From positions 285,608 to 349,607 of the forward strand of contig NZ_RHLK01000001.1 of assembly GCF_009757775.1 (NCBI RefSeq): a stretch of DNA of 64,000 nt, read 5' to 3'. The position numbers and the translations under genes were made by a program. Source of the DNA: Paenibacillus lutrae. GTDB lineage: Bacteria; Bacillota; Bacilli; Paenibacillales; NBRC-103111. The notes below the pieces were generated by a model. That model did not search any database. It was not told the DNA's origin and saw only the letters and a program-made list of their open reading frames with translations. How positions within the stretch are numbered: the stretch's first letter is position 1; every line of letters starts with the position of its first letter. This document shows positions 56,801 to 63,900 of the stretch, in pieces.

Positions 56801-58143
56801 TTGGTCCCGCTCATGCCGAACGCGCTTACTCCGCATCTTCTTGCTTCACCGTCCGTTTCCCATGGTGTCAATTCGTCATTGACATAAACGGGCGAATCCA
56901 CAAACGAAATGTTTCGGTTCGGCGAGCGGTAATGAAGCGTTGGCGGAAGCTGCTTGTGGACAAGCGACAGGATCGCCTTGAGCAGCCCGGCAATACCGGC
57001 GGCATGGTCGAGATGGCCGATATTTGTTTTCAGCGAGCCGATGGCGCAAAATTGCCGTTTATCGGTATATCTCCGGAAGGCGCGTGTCAGCCCGTCGATT
57101 TCGATCGGGTCACCCAGCGAGGTTCCCGTGCCGTGCGCTTCCATATACGTCACCGTTTCGGGATCAATGTCCGCATCCTGCCAGGCACGCGCAATGACGT
57201 CCTCCTGCGCGAGGGCATTCGGGGCGGTAATGCCGACCGAGCTGCCGTCCTGATTCATCGCGCTGCCTTTGATGACGGCATAAATAGGGTCGCCGTCCTC
57301 CTGCGCGCGGGACAGCGGCTTCAGCAGCAGCGCAATCACGCCGTCGCCGATGCCCGTTCCGTCCGCTGAGTCATCGAACGTTCTGGCCCGGTTGTCGCTT
57401 GACTCGATGCCAAGCCGTATGCCGGTATCCAGCGGCAGTACGTTAATTTTGACGCTGCCGGCAATCGCCGCCTCGCATTCACCGCTGCGGATCGATTGGC
57501 ATGCCAGATGGACCGCTACCAGCGAGGAGGAGCAGGCGGTGTCCACGCTGATCGCCGGTCCGCGCAAATTAAGCAAATACGAAATCCGGCTCGGTATCAT
57601 AGAGCTCAGATTGCCGGGAGCCGCCATGGACAAGGCATCCGGGTCCAGCGCTTCGATGATTCGCTTGTAATCATGGAGCGCGTCCCCGTTATAGCCGACA
57701 AAGACGCCTGTGCGCGAACCATGTAGCGCATCTCCGCCGTACCCCGCATTCTCAAGCGCCCCCCAGGCCGTTTGCAGGAACAGGCGCTGCGCCGGACTCA
57801 TCAGCGAGGCTTCCTTGGGCGAAAGACGGAAAAAAGAATAGTCAAAACCTGAAATGTCTTCAATATATGCACCGTCAAAAAAGGAAACGGAGCCGTATTG
57901 CGCCTCCATGCGGCGCAAATACGGCTTCAATTCCTCCTTGCGGGAATCGGGAAACCCGCCTACCAGGTCTTTGCCGCTCCGCAGAAGCTCCCAGAAGGCT
58001 TCGTGCGATTCCGCGCGCGGCAGCTTGGCGGATATCCCGACAATCGCAATATCTTTAAGGGAAACATTGGAGACGGAGCCCCCGCTCCGCCCCCTCCGCC
58101 CGGATGTGTCTTTTTTGGTATCCAGCAAATCCAGTTGAAACAT
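47875..58143 (-). CDS. Hybrid PKS-NRPS: KS-ACP-C-A-PCP-C-A(Gly)-PCP-C
   Basis: 3422 residues; ATG 58143 behind GGAGGGAAG. KS 29-450 with Cys204 (DTACSSSL), His in EAHGTGTS and NIGHLDHAAG. It is followed by a linker ending LPLPTYPFDSHLCWV but no acyltransferase, so malonate must be loaded by a trans AT. Carrier Ser717 (LGGDS). C1 has HHIASDG at about 963. A1 (1300-1790) has the pocket D-V-A-Y-L-G-G-V-C, which I cannot assign. PCP Ser1826. C2 has HHIITDG (about 2022). A2 (2400-2880) has the pocket D-I-V-Q-M-G-L-V-W, close to the glycine code DILQLGLIW. PCP Ser2922. The final C3 has HHIITDG (about 3116), and the protein ends there without thioesterase. Terminal C domains can release the chain onto a free amine. 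No KR or epimerase is present. Confidence 0.95.
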   Translation of the reverse strand: MFQLDLLDTKKDTSGRRGRSGGSVSNVSLKDIAIVGISAKLPRAESHEAFWELLRSGKDLVGGFPDSRKEELKPYLRRMEAQYGSVSFFDGAYIEDISGFDYSFFRLSPKEASLMSPAQRLFLQTAWGALENAGYGGDALHGSRTGVFVGYNGDALHDYKRIIEALDPDALSMAAPGNLSSMIPSRISYLLNLRGPAISVDTACSSSLVAVHLACQSIRSGECEAAIAGSVKINVLPLDTGIRLGIESSDNRARTFDDSADGTGIGDGVIALLLKPLSRAQEDGDPIYAVIKGSAMNQDGSSVGITAPNALAQEDVIARAWQDADIDPETVTYMEAHGTGTSLGDPIEIDGLTRAFRRYTDKRQFCAIGSLKTNIGHLDHAAGIAGLLKAILSLVHKQLPPTLHYRSPNRNISFVDSPVYVNDELTPWETDGEARRCGVSAFGMSGTNCHIVLEEAPPGMPSGRSDRAELFCLSAHSLTALERLVLLIRDWALKHRGDESSSLADLCYTLAVGRGAHRYRLAIAVSGWEELAQTLHAAAENGLTGLVLPNVRFGMVDSAAAGNSRKQPVPNEREMEVMELGQHYVDGYEIDWKAIYLGQRRKRLPLPTYPFDSHLCWVEETPSGSALPTPFAAWNRYSLGGDIPRELEQEMNELFAKWHAALKQSGGMASERRSGVALTGERSGLKWEQHVADVWGELLGYDELPADAGFYELGGDSIIALKIVNRLSELAGVRIQAADLLGHADLPSFTALIERRLRVSGAATAQRSNAGHDEQGAAVGNGGHEANIGHIGQAADGGCDGAEAGAASGYVGPLTGQASESLSGDTMEPIPKAAPQEHYPVSSPQKRMYLQQQAMPDDRSYNLPESLYLDGAIDADRLEAVLQAIVERHETLRTTFHVIDGEIRQRIHAAIPFRLTRMEADEAETDEVLQSLFRPFRLDTAPLLRAALLTLGPERHVLFLDMHHIASDGMSAGILLSDLVTLYGGRSLPPLPLQYKDYAVWQESRPLSGDAERYWREQCRGDWPTLALPTDAPRPSVKSNRGETFDVYVEADLTAAVRRLAAESAATPFMVLLSAYYTLLAHYTGAEDIAIGTPIAGRNRREFEAIAGMFTGTLALRAYPCADKPFRAFLSEVKEMATGAYAHADYPFEEIAQWMDRRDASRSPLFDTMFIMQNLGIPNASSEGLSYRHHRFKHGTAKYDLMIQAVEEGTQLRLVVEYNTDLFHRATAERFIRHYVQLLRSVTLRPDAALGEAEMLTEEERLHMLAWGRREADFPPPRCLHECFKERAEAVPGLPAVSCGSESMTYRELDRRTDALARTLRAKGVGRGSVVGIMAERSIPMLTAMLAVMKAGGAYMPVDPHYPEERILYMLEDSGAKLVLADGARSGAAAVLPASSQVLDIADETLFFGGGDAAAAWPQDAADPMYVIYTSGSTGQPKGVIVPHRSFYNFGHSFRAFFDGQYGEKDRCLSLTNISFDVSVAELFMPLMFGACTVLYPEPKLLDPRRIAEVIAEERITFAYLPPSLLKEVARILEQSDSAITLDKMLVGVEPISDETLELYTKLNPEIRIINGYGPTEATVCSNMYAYKPGAYRGGYVPIGGPMHNVEIYIFGYGGQLAPISAAGELYIAGSGLADGYVNKPEMTADRFLPHPYREGSFMYRTGDIAKWLPDGNAMYVDRADQQVKIRGVRIEMNEVRSQLISLPEVEDAVVVVHDQASGDKELCAYVVASVKLSSREWRRKLKDKLPEAMIPTYISTIDALPLTPNGKVDRRALPELEFGLRERGAPELPRDGMEELVAAIWGEVLGDTAGLIGIHDDFFELGGHSLKAAVLAGKLQQATGAEVPLSLIFELTSIAEMAAWLKERDGAAAAAEPIPKSERRDWYPMSHAQRRQYMMQMLAGDATMYHVPFALRLQGRLDAARLEDAFTALIARHESLRTTFHMTKDEFRQVVHPPYAFKLETLDPAALTGDEALRGAPPDGAGVTRLMEDFQRPLYLDKLPLLRAGLLRLNEDDHLLLLDVHHIITDGVSSGLLVNELSQLYAGQALPELRVQYSDYVLWQEAGFANAAYAEHELYWMEIFEGKLSVLELPTDRPRPSLPSYKGRRHSFRLDAQTTAEARELAREAKTTLYTVLLGAFAAMLAKYSGQAEVIVGTPAAGREHADTHGMIGMFVNTLALRTRPARDKTVRAYMAELHKHVVEALSRQTYPFEELVQGLKADSDRSRNPLFDVMFVLQNMDRPVMEEGGLVFGEMPFEAGTSKFDLTLEAVEREAEIELQLEYATDLFDKETARRMAESYTVLVREMCRSQGRTIGELDLMSENEREQLLALLAGGSMPVQAASGEGSNDRMEIRAEKDMTDRQEDTAASAHVAVEWTGFVQEVERQAARTPDAAAIQFGTETVTYAELNERANRLAHSLREKGVGPERTVALMASRSPLLLVAILGVLKAGGAYVAIDPAYPKERIEWMLEDCGEALLLTEKAYAGVVTKAVAEWYLDDPGLYAADRGNPELIHKPDHLAYVLYTSGSTGRPKGVMIEHRGLAHFISGFRKRIPFKKGQSILAMASASFDIFVVENLLPLTLGMRIVLASEEERGDAALLQALVDAHGVDVLQITPSRFKWWMNQRGETDGLQKLCIVMIGAEPLTADVLGRLRAATGARLFNLYGPTETTVWTSIREVTEGEDISIGRPIEGSVMMVLDEGMKLQPTGVTGEICIGGPGVGRGYLSHPEWDVAFVPNPYAPGERMYRTGDLGRRLENGEFAYAGRRDFQVKIRGHRIEIGEIEQLLLRHEQVKETVVTAFQEEDEEYALCAYVVMQDTADAEPDDDTPSGRLAAQLRDYLGDKLPSYMVPAFMVVLDTIPLTPTGKIDRRALPKPEPADAGERELVPLSTDTERKLAEIWKELLGTDAISAKDNFFLLGGHSLKAAGMVSRIAERFGIQMPLRDIFMNPTLEGLAAHLDTSGTVAAALIPKQPQREHYPMSRAQRRQFMMGLISGEATMYHVPFAVHMQGNLDVERLEEAFLVVIRRHESLRTTFHHEEDEFRQRVHAEPVFTLERSARLRMAAGKLLAEGGDEGLFGGISALMERFIRPFDLGSLPLFRAGLVSLGEERHLLLLDFHHIITDGVSVSVLLQELTHLYGGGELPELDIQYRDYTVWQEERIGSEAYMGHERYWLDAFEGELPTLKLKTALPRQELQNFEGGLINFKLDEELTLKIKAFARERGTTLYTVLIGAYSMLLSKWSGEEDIIIGTPVAGRNHAQLERLIGMFVNTVAIRSFPESYRTVGDYLSELHEDVLQALEHQDYPFEDLVQKLGIEQDRSRNPLFDTMFILQNMDRVAYRSGGIEFDPKEFDPGVSKFDLTLEAAEQGDKIGFALEYATSLFREETARALADDYTAIMRAMVEDGASKKIRAVLAESKACLN

Positions 58144-58157
58144 GGCGCACTTCCCTC

Positions 58158-58943
58158 CTAGCTAGTAATGGAATCGCTGACGAACTGTTCTTTACCCGTC
58201 CTTCCGCCGCTCCCGCGCAGCAGCAGCAAAACATGCGCCGCGATGCCGAGTCCGCTGATCAGGGCTAATAATCCAAGCGTACCGGACTGCCAACCGCCCG
58301 CCCACTGCAGCACGATATATAAGGTGCCTGTGCTGCACACATGGGCCGCAAGCGACCCCCAGAGCGAATGCGAACCGGCGCGAACGGCGCCGTATACGAT
58401 CGCGCCCAGCGCTGCAAATGCGCCAACCGTTACATTCATAAATACCGCGCCGAACAATACGGCCTGGAGCACAACCGTCCACGGAACCGAAAGACGTTGA
58501 CTTAACGTGTGAAACAGCATTCCTCTGAACAGCCATTCCTCCAGCAAAGACCCCAGCAGCAAGCTGCCGAGCACAAAAATGATCAGGCTGCCGCCGGCGA
58601 CAAAAGCGACCAGATCCGAAATGGCCGGAAAGGTCGCTTTTATCCACGGAAGACGGGTAGACGCGGCGATAAACAAGCCGAGCCAGACGCCCGTCCCTGC
58701 GGACAGCAGCAATGATCCGCCGCGCGCAGGAACAACCCCCAAATCCCTCAGCGAGATTTTTTGCAAGCGCAGCAGCGGAAGATAGACGGCAAGTACGAGT
58801 ATATTGGCTATAATCAGCACGATGCCGGAATTGCCTGCGATCCAGTCTTTCAACCCGGGATCACCGACCCAGTTGTAGAGCGCTTGATTGACAAGCATCA
58901 CAATCGCCGCATAAATGACCAAATATAAGACGGTATTTCCCAT
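58158..58943 (-). CDS. CPBP-family intramembrane protease, third of a tandem trio
   Basis: 261 residues from ATG 58943 (GAAGGG upstream; a GTG at 58961 would overlap the previous stop as GTGA). About eight hydrophobic helices. The Abi/CAAX-protease motif 1 is intact: LLEEWLFRGMLFHTLSQRL (EExxxR). A later SLWGSLAAHVCSTG provides the motif-3 His. It stops 14 nt before the PKS-NRPS start, so it is in the same transcript. Such proteins serve as bacteriocin or antibiotic immunity or maturation factors. Which applies here is unknown. Confidence 0.85.
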   Translation of the reverse strand: MGNTVLYLVIYAAIVMLVNQALYNWVGDPGLKDWIAGNSGIVLIIANILVLAVYLPLLRLQKISLRDLGVVPARGGSLLLSAGTGVWLGLFIAASTRLPWIKATFPAISDLVAFVAGGSLIIFVLGSLLLGSLLEEWLFRGMLFHTLSQRLSVPWTVVLQAVLFGAVFMNVTVGAFAALGAIVYGAVRAGSHSLWGSLAAHVCSTGTLYIVLQWAGGWQSGTLGLLALISGLGIAAHVLLLLRGSGGRTGKEQFVSDSITS

Positions 58944-58957
58944 TATTCGCAAGCCCT

Positions 58958-59767
58958 TCACGCCGGCTTCACCGCCTTGGGAGACAGAGGCGCGGAGATC
59001 GAAGAGCGATGCTTGACCGCAAGGAATATGCCAACGGCAATCATGACGGCCGCCACAGCCATACAGGCAGACATGACGGTGACGTCCGTCGTCTTTGGCC
59101 CGTAGTGCCAAAGCAGGTACTGGCTGCCCTGACAGGCGACTTGCGCGGCAATGGGCGCCCAGATGGATTTAAACCAGACATACAAGAGCGCAAATATAAC
59201 CGCGCCGAGAAAGCCGTATAGCGACAGCGGAATGTCTCCGAGAAAGAACAACGCCCCGTATAACACGCCCTGAATCACAATTGCGGCCCAAACCGGAAGC
59301 ACGCGTCTGAACTCATTCATCAGAATGCCTCTGAACAACGTCTCTTTGTAAATATTTCCGAGAATCAGGAAAACCAGAAACACATACCATTCCGCGCGGT
59401 TCAGATAATCAAACAATTCGCGGAACTGGTACTTGTCCGACGCAATAGCGGGAAGCCGCGAGAAAGCGACTGTAAACAGGCCGGCTCCAAGCCCGATCCA
59501 TAAAGCGATCGCCACCGATTTACCGCTCATCACGCGGAACTTAGCCGCCTTAAACAGATTTTCTTTGAATATAAACCTCCAGGCCAGCAGCATGAGCGGC
59601 AAACCTACCAGATCGTTCAAAATAATGACGGTTACCGTGTTCTGTTCAAACCACGTGCTTCTGGGGTACACATAATCGAAAAATAATGTCGTCACGGTAA
59701 AAAACCATGCAAAATACAGACCGATAACAGCGGCCACGCGAGCCAGCATCATTCCCCACGCATTCAT
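58958..59767 (-). CDS. CPBP-family membrane protein, second of the trio, altered active site
   Basis: 269 residues with about eight hydrophobic segments (MLARVAAVIGLYFAWFFTVT TLFF, VIILNDLVGLPLMLLAW). The motif-1 position reads YKETLFRGILMNEFRR: the first Glu of EExxxR is replaced by Lys. A conserved SIWAPIAAQVACQGSQYLL lacks the usual His. It is thus probably catalytically dead and may act as a structural or immunity partner of its active neighbours. Spacing to the neighbours is 4 nt (upstream) and an overlap or 14 nt (downstream), a tight operon. Confidence 0.8.
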   Translation of the reverse strand: MNAWGMMLARVAAVIGLYFAWFFTVTTLFFDYVYPRSTWFEQNTVTVIILNDLVGLPLMLLAWRFIFKENLFKAAKFRVMSGKSVAIALWIGLGAGLFTVAFSRLPAIASDKYQFRELFDYLNRAEWYVFLVFLILGNIYKETLFRGILMNEFRRVLPVWAAIVIQGVLYGALFFLGDIPLSLYGFLGAVIFALLYVWFKSIWAPIAAQVACQGSQYLLWHYGPKTTDVTVMSACMAVAAVMIAVGIFLAVKHRSSISAPLSPKAVKPA

Positions 59768-59771
59768 GCGG

Positions 59772-60644
59772 TCAGCCCCCCTTTTGTACTGCCGACGGCG
59801 CGTCAGCCGTCAGCGCTTGACCGGCGCGTGCGCCGATGCCGCCGGTGCCGGAGGTCCGCCAGACATAGACGGAACCTCCAATCATTGCAGCCAGACAGAG
59901 TGCTGTAATGATATACAGCGAAACATCGCCCAGCTTGTCAAACCATTCGTAGAACCCGATGTATTTAAATAGAAAAATTGTACCCATGGCCGTATTCTGT
60001 ACCAGAATAGGCGCCCACAGCGACCCGGTGCGCAAATACAGCGACCCGTAAATCAGGCCCGAACCGATGCTGATGACCGCAAGCGCCGCGCTCGGCTGAA
60101 AATAGGCGTAAGCAGCGGCTTGCAGTACCAGAGCCACATATACCGGCATAACCCTGCGAAGCTCGTTGAAAATGAGGCCCCTGAACAATATTTCTTCATA
60201 TGCCGGGCCGATCAACCCGGCGCCCAGAATGACGTACCAGATCGAATCCCCCCTGAGCGTATCGTCGACCAGCGCGGGAATGGACGGAAATTGCCGCGCA
60301 ATATCGTCAATGACAATAAGGCCGATGCTGAACAAGCTTCCGGCAAGGCCCAGGCCAATCATCAACAAGATGCGCGAGGCGCTCAGCCGTTTGAAGCCCG
60401 CTGCGCGGAACAGATTTTTTTCCGCATGGGGCCAGATCCATCCTTTAATACGAAAAATGAGCATGTACACAAGCGTAATCAACGTGAACAGAACGACCAT
60501 AAACATAGCCGGGTTGCGATCCAGAAACTGGGCGAAGGACAGCGTCACTTCGTAATTATAAGTAGACCGAAGCAGATAGAGCAGCGCATAAAAGACCCCG
60601 AGATAAAGCGCGATATTCCCTATCGTCGTCAACACTTTTTTCAC
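59772..60644 (-). CDS. CPBP-family intramembrane protease, first of the trio
   Basis: 290 residues; AGGAAAG upstream. Motif 1 is intact in GPAYEEILFRGLIFNELRRV. The third motif appears as SLWAPILVQNTAMGTIFLF, where Asn/Gln stand in for the usual His. Hydrophobic helices at VFYALLYLL, PAMFMVVLFTLITLVYMLIF and others. It starts the trio of related genes (58158, 58958, 59772) that share FRG-x-x-x-x-E-x-R-R and SLWAPI blocks. The trio plainly arose by duplication and lies between the Ser-module NRPS and the PKS-NRPS. Confidence 0.82.
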   Translation of the reverse strand: MKKVLTTIGNIALYLGVFYALLYLLRSTYNYEVTLSFAQFLDRNPAMFMVVLFTLITLVYMLIFRIKGWIWPHAEKNLFRAAGFKRLSASRILLMIGLGLAGSLFSIGLIVIDDIARQFPSIPALVDDTLRGDSIWYVILGAGLIGPAYEEILFRGLIFNELRRVMPVYVALVLQAAAYAYFQPSAALAVISIGSGLIYGSLYLRTGSLWAPILVQNTAMGTIFLFKYIGFYEWFDKLGDVSLYIITALCLAAMIGGSVYVWRTSGTGGIGARAGQALTADAPSAVQKGG

Positions 60645-60930
60645 AGGAAAGCTCCTTTCTTCTTCTGTCAGTACGTGTTTAAAAAGTCAGACTTTCAGCA
60701 CCGAAGCTTATGTTTCCGATGGGCGTTTTTACAAAACGCTTCAGTTGGATGAAGCCAGGGACTGAGGAGCGGAGCGTACGTTTTGGGTACGTGAGCACCG
60801 GAAGGTCCGGCTGAATTCAAGATTTGATGTCGAATAAGCTCCCGAAATAGCTTCGTGATCAAAGGGGGCTTTTAAAACAAACTCTGTCAGATGTTTTCTC
60901 AAGGTAAACACACCCCCGACTTGACCCATG
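60645..60930 (-). ncRNA. Long structured spacer, possible dispersed RNA or repeat element
   Basis: 286 bp between two genes of one operon, much longer than other spacers there. The minus strand holds AGCTATTTCGGGAGCT, CCGGACCTTCCGG, GTGCTCACGTACCCAAAACG TACGCTCC and the stem GCGTTTTGTAAAAACGC, then GACTTTTTAAACACGTACTG just before the CPBP site. The regular stems and absence of a coding frame suggest a transcribed non-coding element or a repeat. I recall similar text in Paenibacillus genomes but cannot verify it. A 62-codon open frame across it (60741-60929) has no ribosome site. Confidence 0.45.
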
Positions 60931-63900
60931 CTACGCCCCCGAGACGGCGCCGTCCGTTGCCGCGCGATATTGTTCGACCACGCCCGACAGCAGATCCAGA
61001 TAAGCGGAAGCCCACTCCAGCACCGCTTCCTTGCGGAGACGCCGTGCGTTGTACACCCATACCCCGCCTAGTTCAGTCGCTTCCGCCCCGCTTGGCGCGG
61101 CAGCCCCATCCATATACAGCACAACATCGAATCGTTCCAATAGCGCCTCCCGCTCCTTGAACCCGTGCTGCGCTGATCCTGCAAATAACGGGAACAAGGC
61201 AAAGCCAGCTTTGGCTTGCGGCTGCTTTCTGATTTGCCGCGGGTTATAACATTCTCCCGCGCTCACACGATTGGCGGCATGCAGCAGAAGCGTATCGAAA
61301 TCACGCACCTCCGCAAAGTCGATTTCCTTCGGTGCAATCAACCCGTTGTCCGTTATTGCCGGAAGCACAAGCCGGCCCATGCCGGACTCACCGCGCCAGA
61401 AGTACAGATATACGGCATAAGCCGCGGCTTCAACGGTTACCGAGCGGGATGCCGCTAGTTCCGCAAGTTCTTTTGCAACAACACTGTCCAGTTCGAACTG
61501 AACGCTTCCGATACGCTCCGTAGCATAGCCGCTGCTGATGCAGTCGTCTGCCACAGGCAGACCGCTCCAGATCCAGCTCGCGAGCTCGCGATTGCTCGAC
61601 TCCAGAAACGCCGCAAGCGATGCGATCGTCGGATAGGTGAACAAATCCGTTACGCCGAGAACGCCGGGATACAACTCCTCCAGCCGTTGATGCGCCCGCA
61701 CCAGCAGCAGCGATTCTCCCCCTACATCGAAGAAACGATGATGGATGCCGAAGTCGTCCCTTTGCAGGATTTCGCGCCATACGGCGGCAATCGCAAGTTC
61801 GATATCGCTTGCCGCTTCGACAAACGGAGTCCGGCTATCCGACGCAGGCTCCGGTTCCGGCAGCGCCTTCCGGTCGATTTTGCCGTTTGGAGACAGCGGC
61901 ATGGCCGGCAGTTCCACCACGGCCTGCGGAACCATATAATCCGGCAGGCGCAGCGCTGCAAAATCCCGCAGTTCCTGAGCGCCCGCAGGTTCGGAGCAAA
62001 CGATGTAAGCACATAAATATTCGCTGCCGCTTGAGGAGTCCCGCTTCATGACTACCGCTTCCGAAACTGACGGATGGTCAAGCAGCACATGCTCGATTTC
62101 TCCGCATTCAATGCGTTGGCCTCTTATTTTTACTTGATGGTCGATTCGGCCCAAATATTCAATCGTTCCATCAGGCAGCCATCTGGCAAGGTCTCCTGTC
62201 CGATACATGGGACTGCCCGCCGCAAACGGATTATCGACGAACTTTGCTTCCGTCAAATCGGACCGGCCGATATAACCTCGTGCCAGGCCCGCGCCGGATA
62301 TGCACAGTTCGCCGGTAACGCCGACAGGCTGGAGCTTCATCGCTTCGCTCATGATATAAAGCGAGATGTTGTCGATCGGTTTACCAATCGGAATCTGGTT
62401 CGGAATATCGCCTTCAGAGCAATCGTAATAGGAAACGTCAACCGTCGCCTCAGTCGGGCCGTACAAATTCACAAGCCTGGCATCGAACGGAACTCCAATC
62501 CGCTCGCGGAACCGCCTCACCTGATCCGCAGTCAGCGCTTCGCCGCTGGCGAACACATGACTCAGGCTCTCCAGCCTGGCCTCGCCGCGCAGCAAGCCGG
62601 GTTGCTCCAGGAACAGGTGCAGCATGGAGGGTACAAAATGCATCGTCGTTACGCCATGCCGCGCTATCGTATCCATCATAAGCGCGGGGTCCTTCTCGCC
62701 GCCCGGAGGCAGCAGGACCAGCTTGGCTCCCGCAAAGCTCCACCAGAACAGCTCCCAGACCGATACGTCGAAGGTAATCGGCGTTTTTTGCATAATGACT
62801 CCTCTTGCGTCCAGTCCGTACTGCTTCTGCATCCAACCGATCCGGTTGACGACGGAATGATGTTCGATCATGACCCCTTTGGGCTGTCCGGTCGATCCTG
62901 AAGTATACAGCACATAAGCAAGCGAACGTGAATCATGCAGCTTCTCCACAGGGATGTCATCTCGCTCCTGCGCCAATGCCTCATGAACGTCCATACATGG
63001 CAGGAGCGTCGTCAGTCCTTCGGGGGCTTTGCCCTTCGTCAAGAGGAGCTTGGCTCCGGAATTGTCCAGCATGTAGCGGATTCGTTCCGGCGGCAAGCCC
63101 GGCGTAACAGGCACATAAGCTCCGCCCGCCTTCAGCACGCCAAAGATTGCAATCATCATCTCCAGGCTCCGGTCCATCACGACGGCCACGCACTCCTCGC
63201 GCTCCACGCCTTGCTTTCTGAGCGCCTGCGCCAGCCGGTTCGACCTCCGGTTCAATTCCGCATACGTCAATGCTCCGTCCTCCGCCGCAACCGCAATGGC
63301 CTGCGGCGTTACCGCCGCTTGTCTTTCGAGGTAAACCTCTACCGTATCGCCGCTTGCGTACGGTGCGGCCGTGCGGTTGAACGCTTCGCTTTGCTTCTGA
63401 GCTGTCGCGGCGCTCTGCAGCCCGATCCCTCCAAGCGGCCGCTCCGGCTCGGCCAGTGCAAGGCCGACAATACGGAAATACCACTGTGCCATTCTGTGTA
63501 TGCTGTCTTCTTTAAACAGCGCCGTCGCATATTCGATTGTCAAGGCTGCGCCTTTTGCGCCCTGATCCGCAATTTCGAACGTCAAGTCAAGCTTCGATAC
63601 GCGAGTATCCGGCACTTGCGCCTCGAATTGCAAGGCATCCGCCGCTTCTCCGCCCTCCATATGCTGCATGACAAACATCGTGTCAAACAGCGGATTGCGG
63701 CTCAGGTCGCGTGGTACATCCAGCATCGTCACCATTTGCTCAAACGGAAGCATGCCGTTGTCCAGCGCTGCAAGTACAGTCTCTTTGAGCTGCTCAGCGA
63801 ACGCTCTGAACGGCAGTTCGCCGGATGGTCTGCTGCGAATCGGCAGCGTGTTGACAAACATGCCGACCAGGGACTCGGTTGCGGGATGGAAGCGGCCGGC

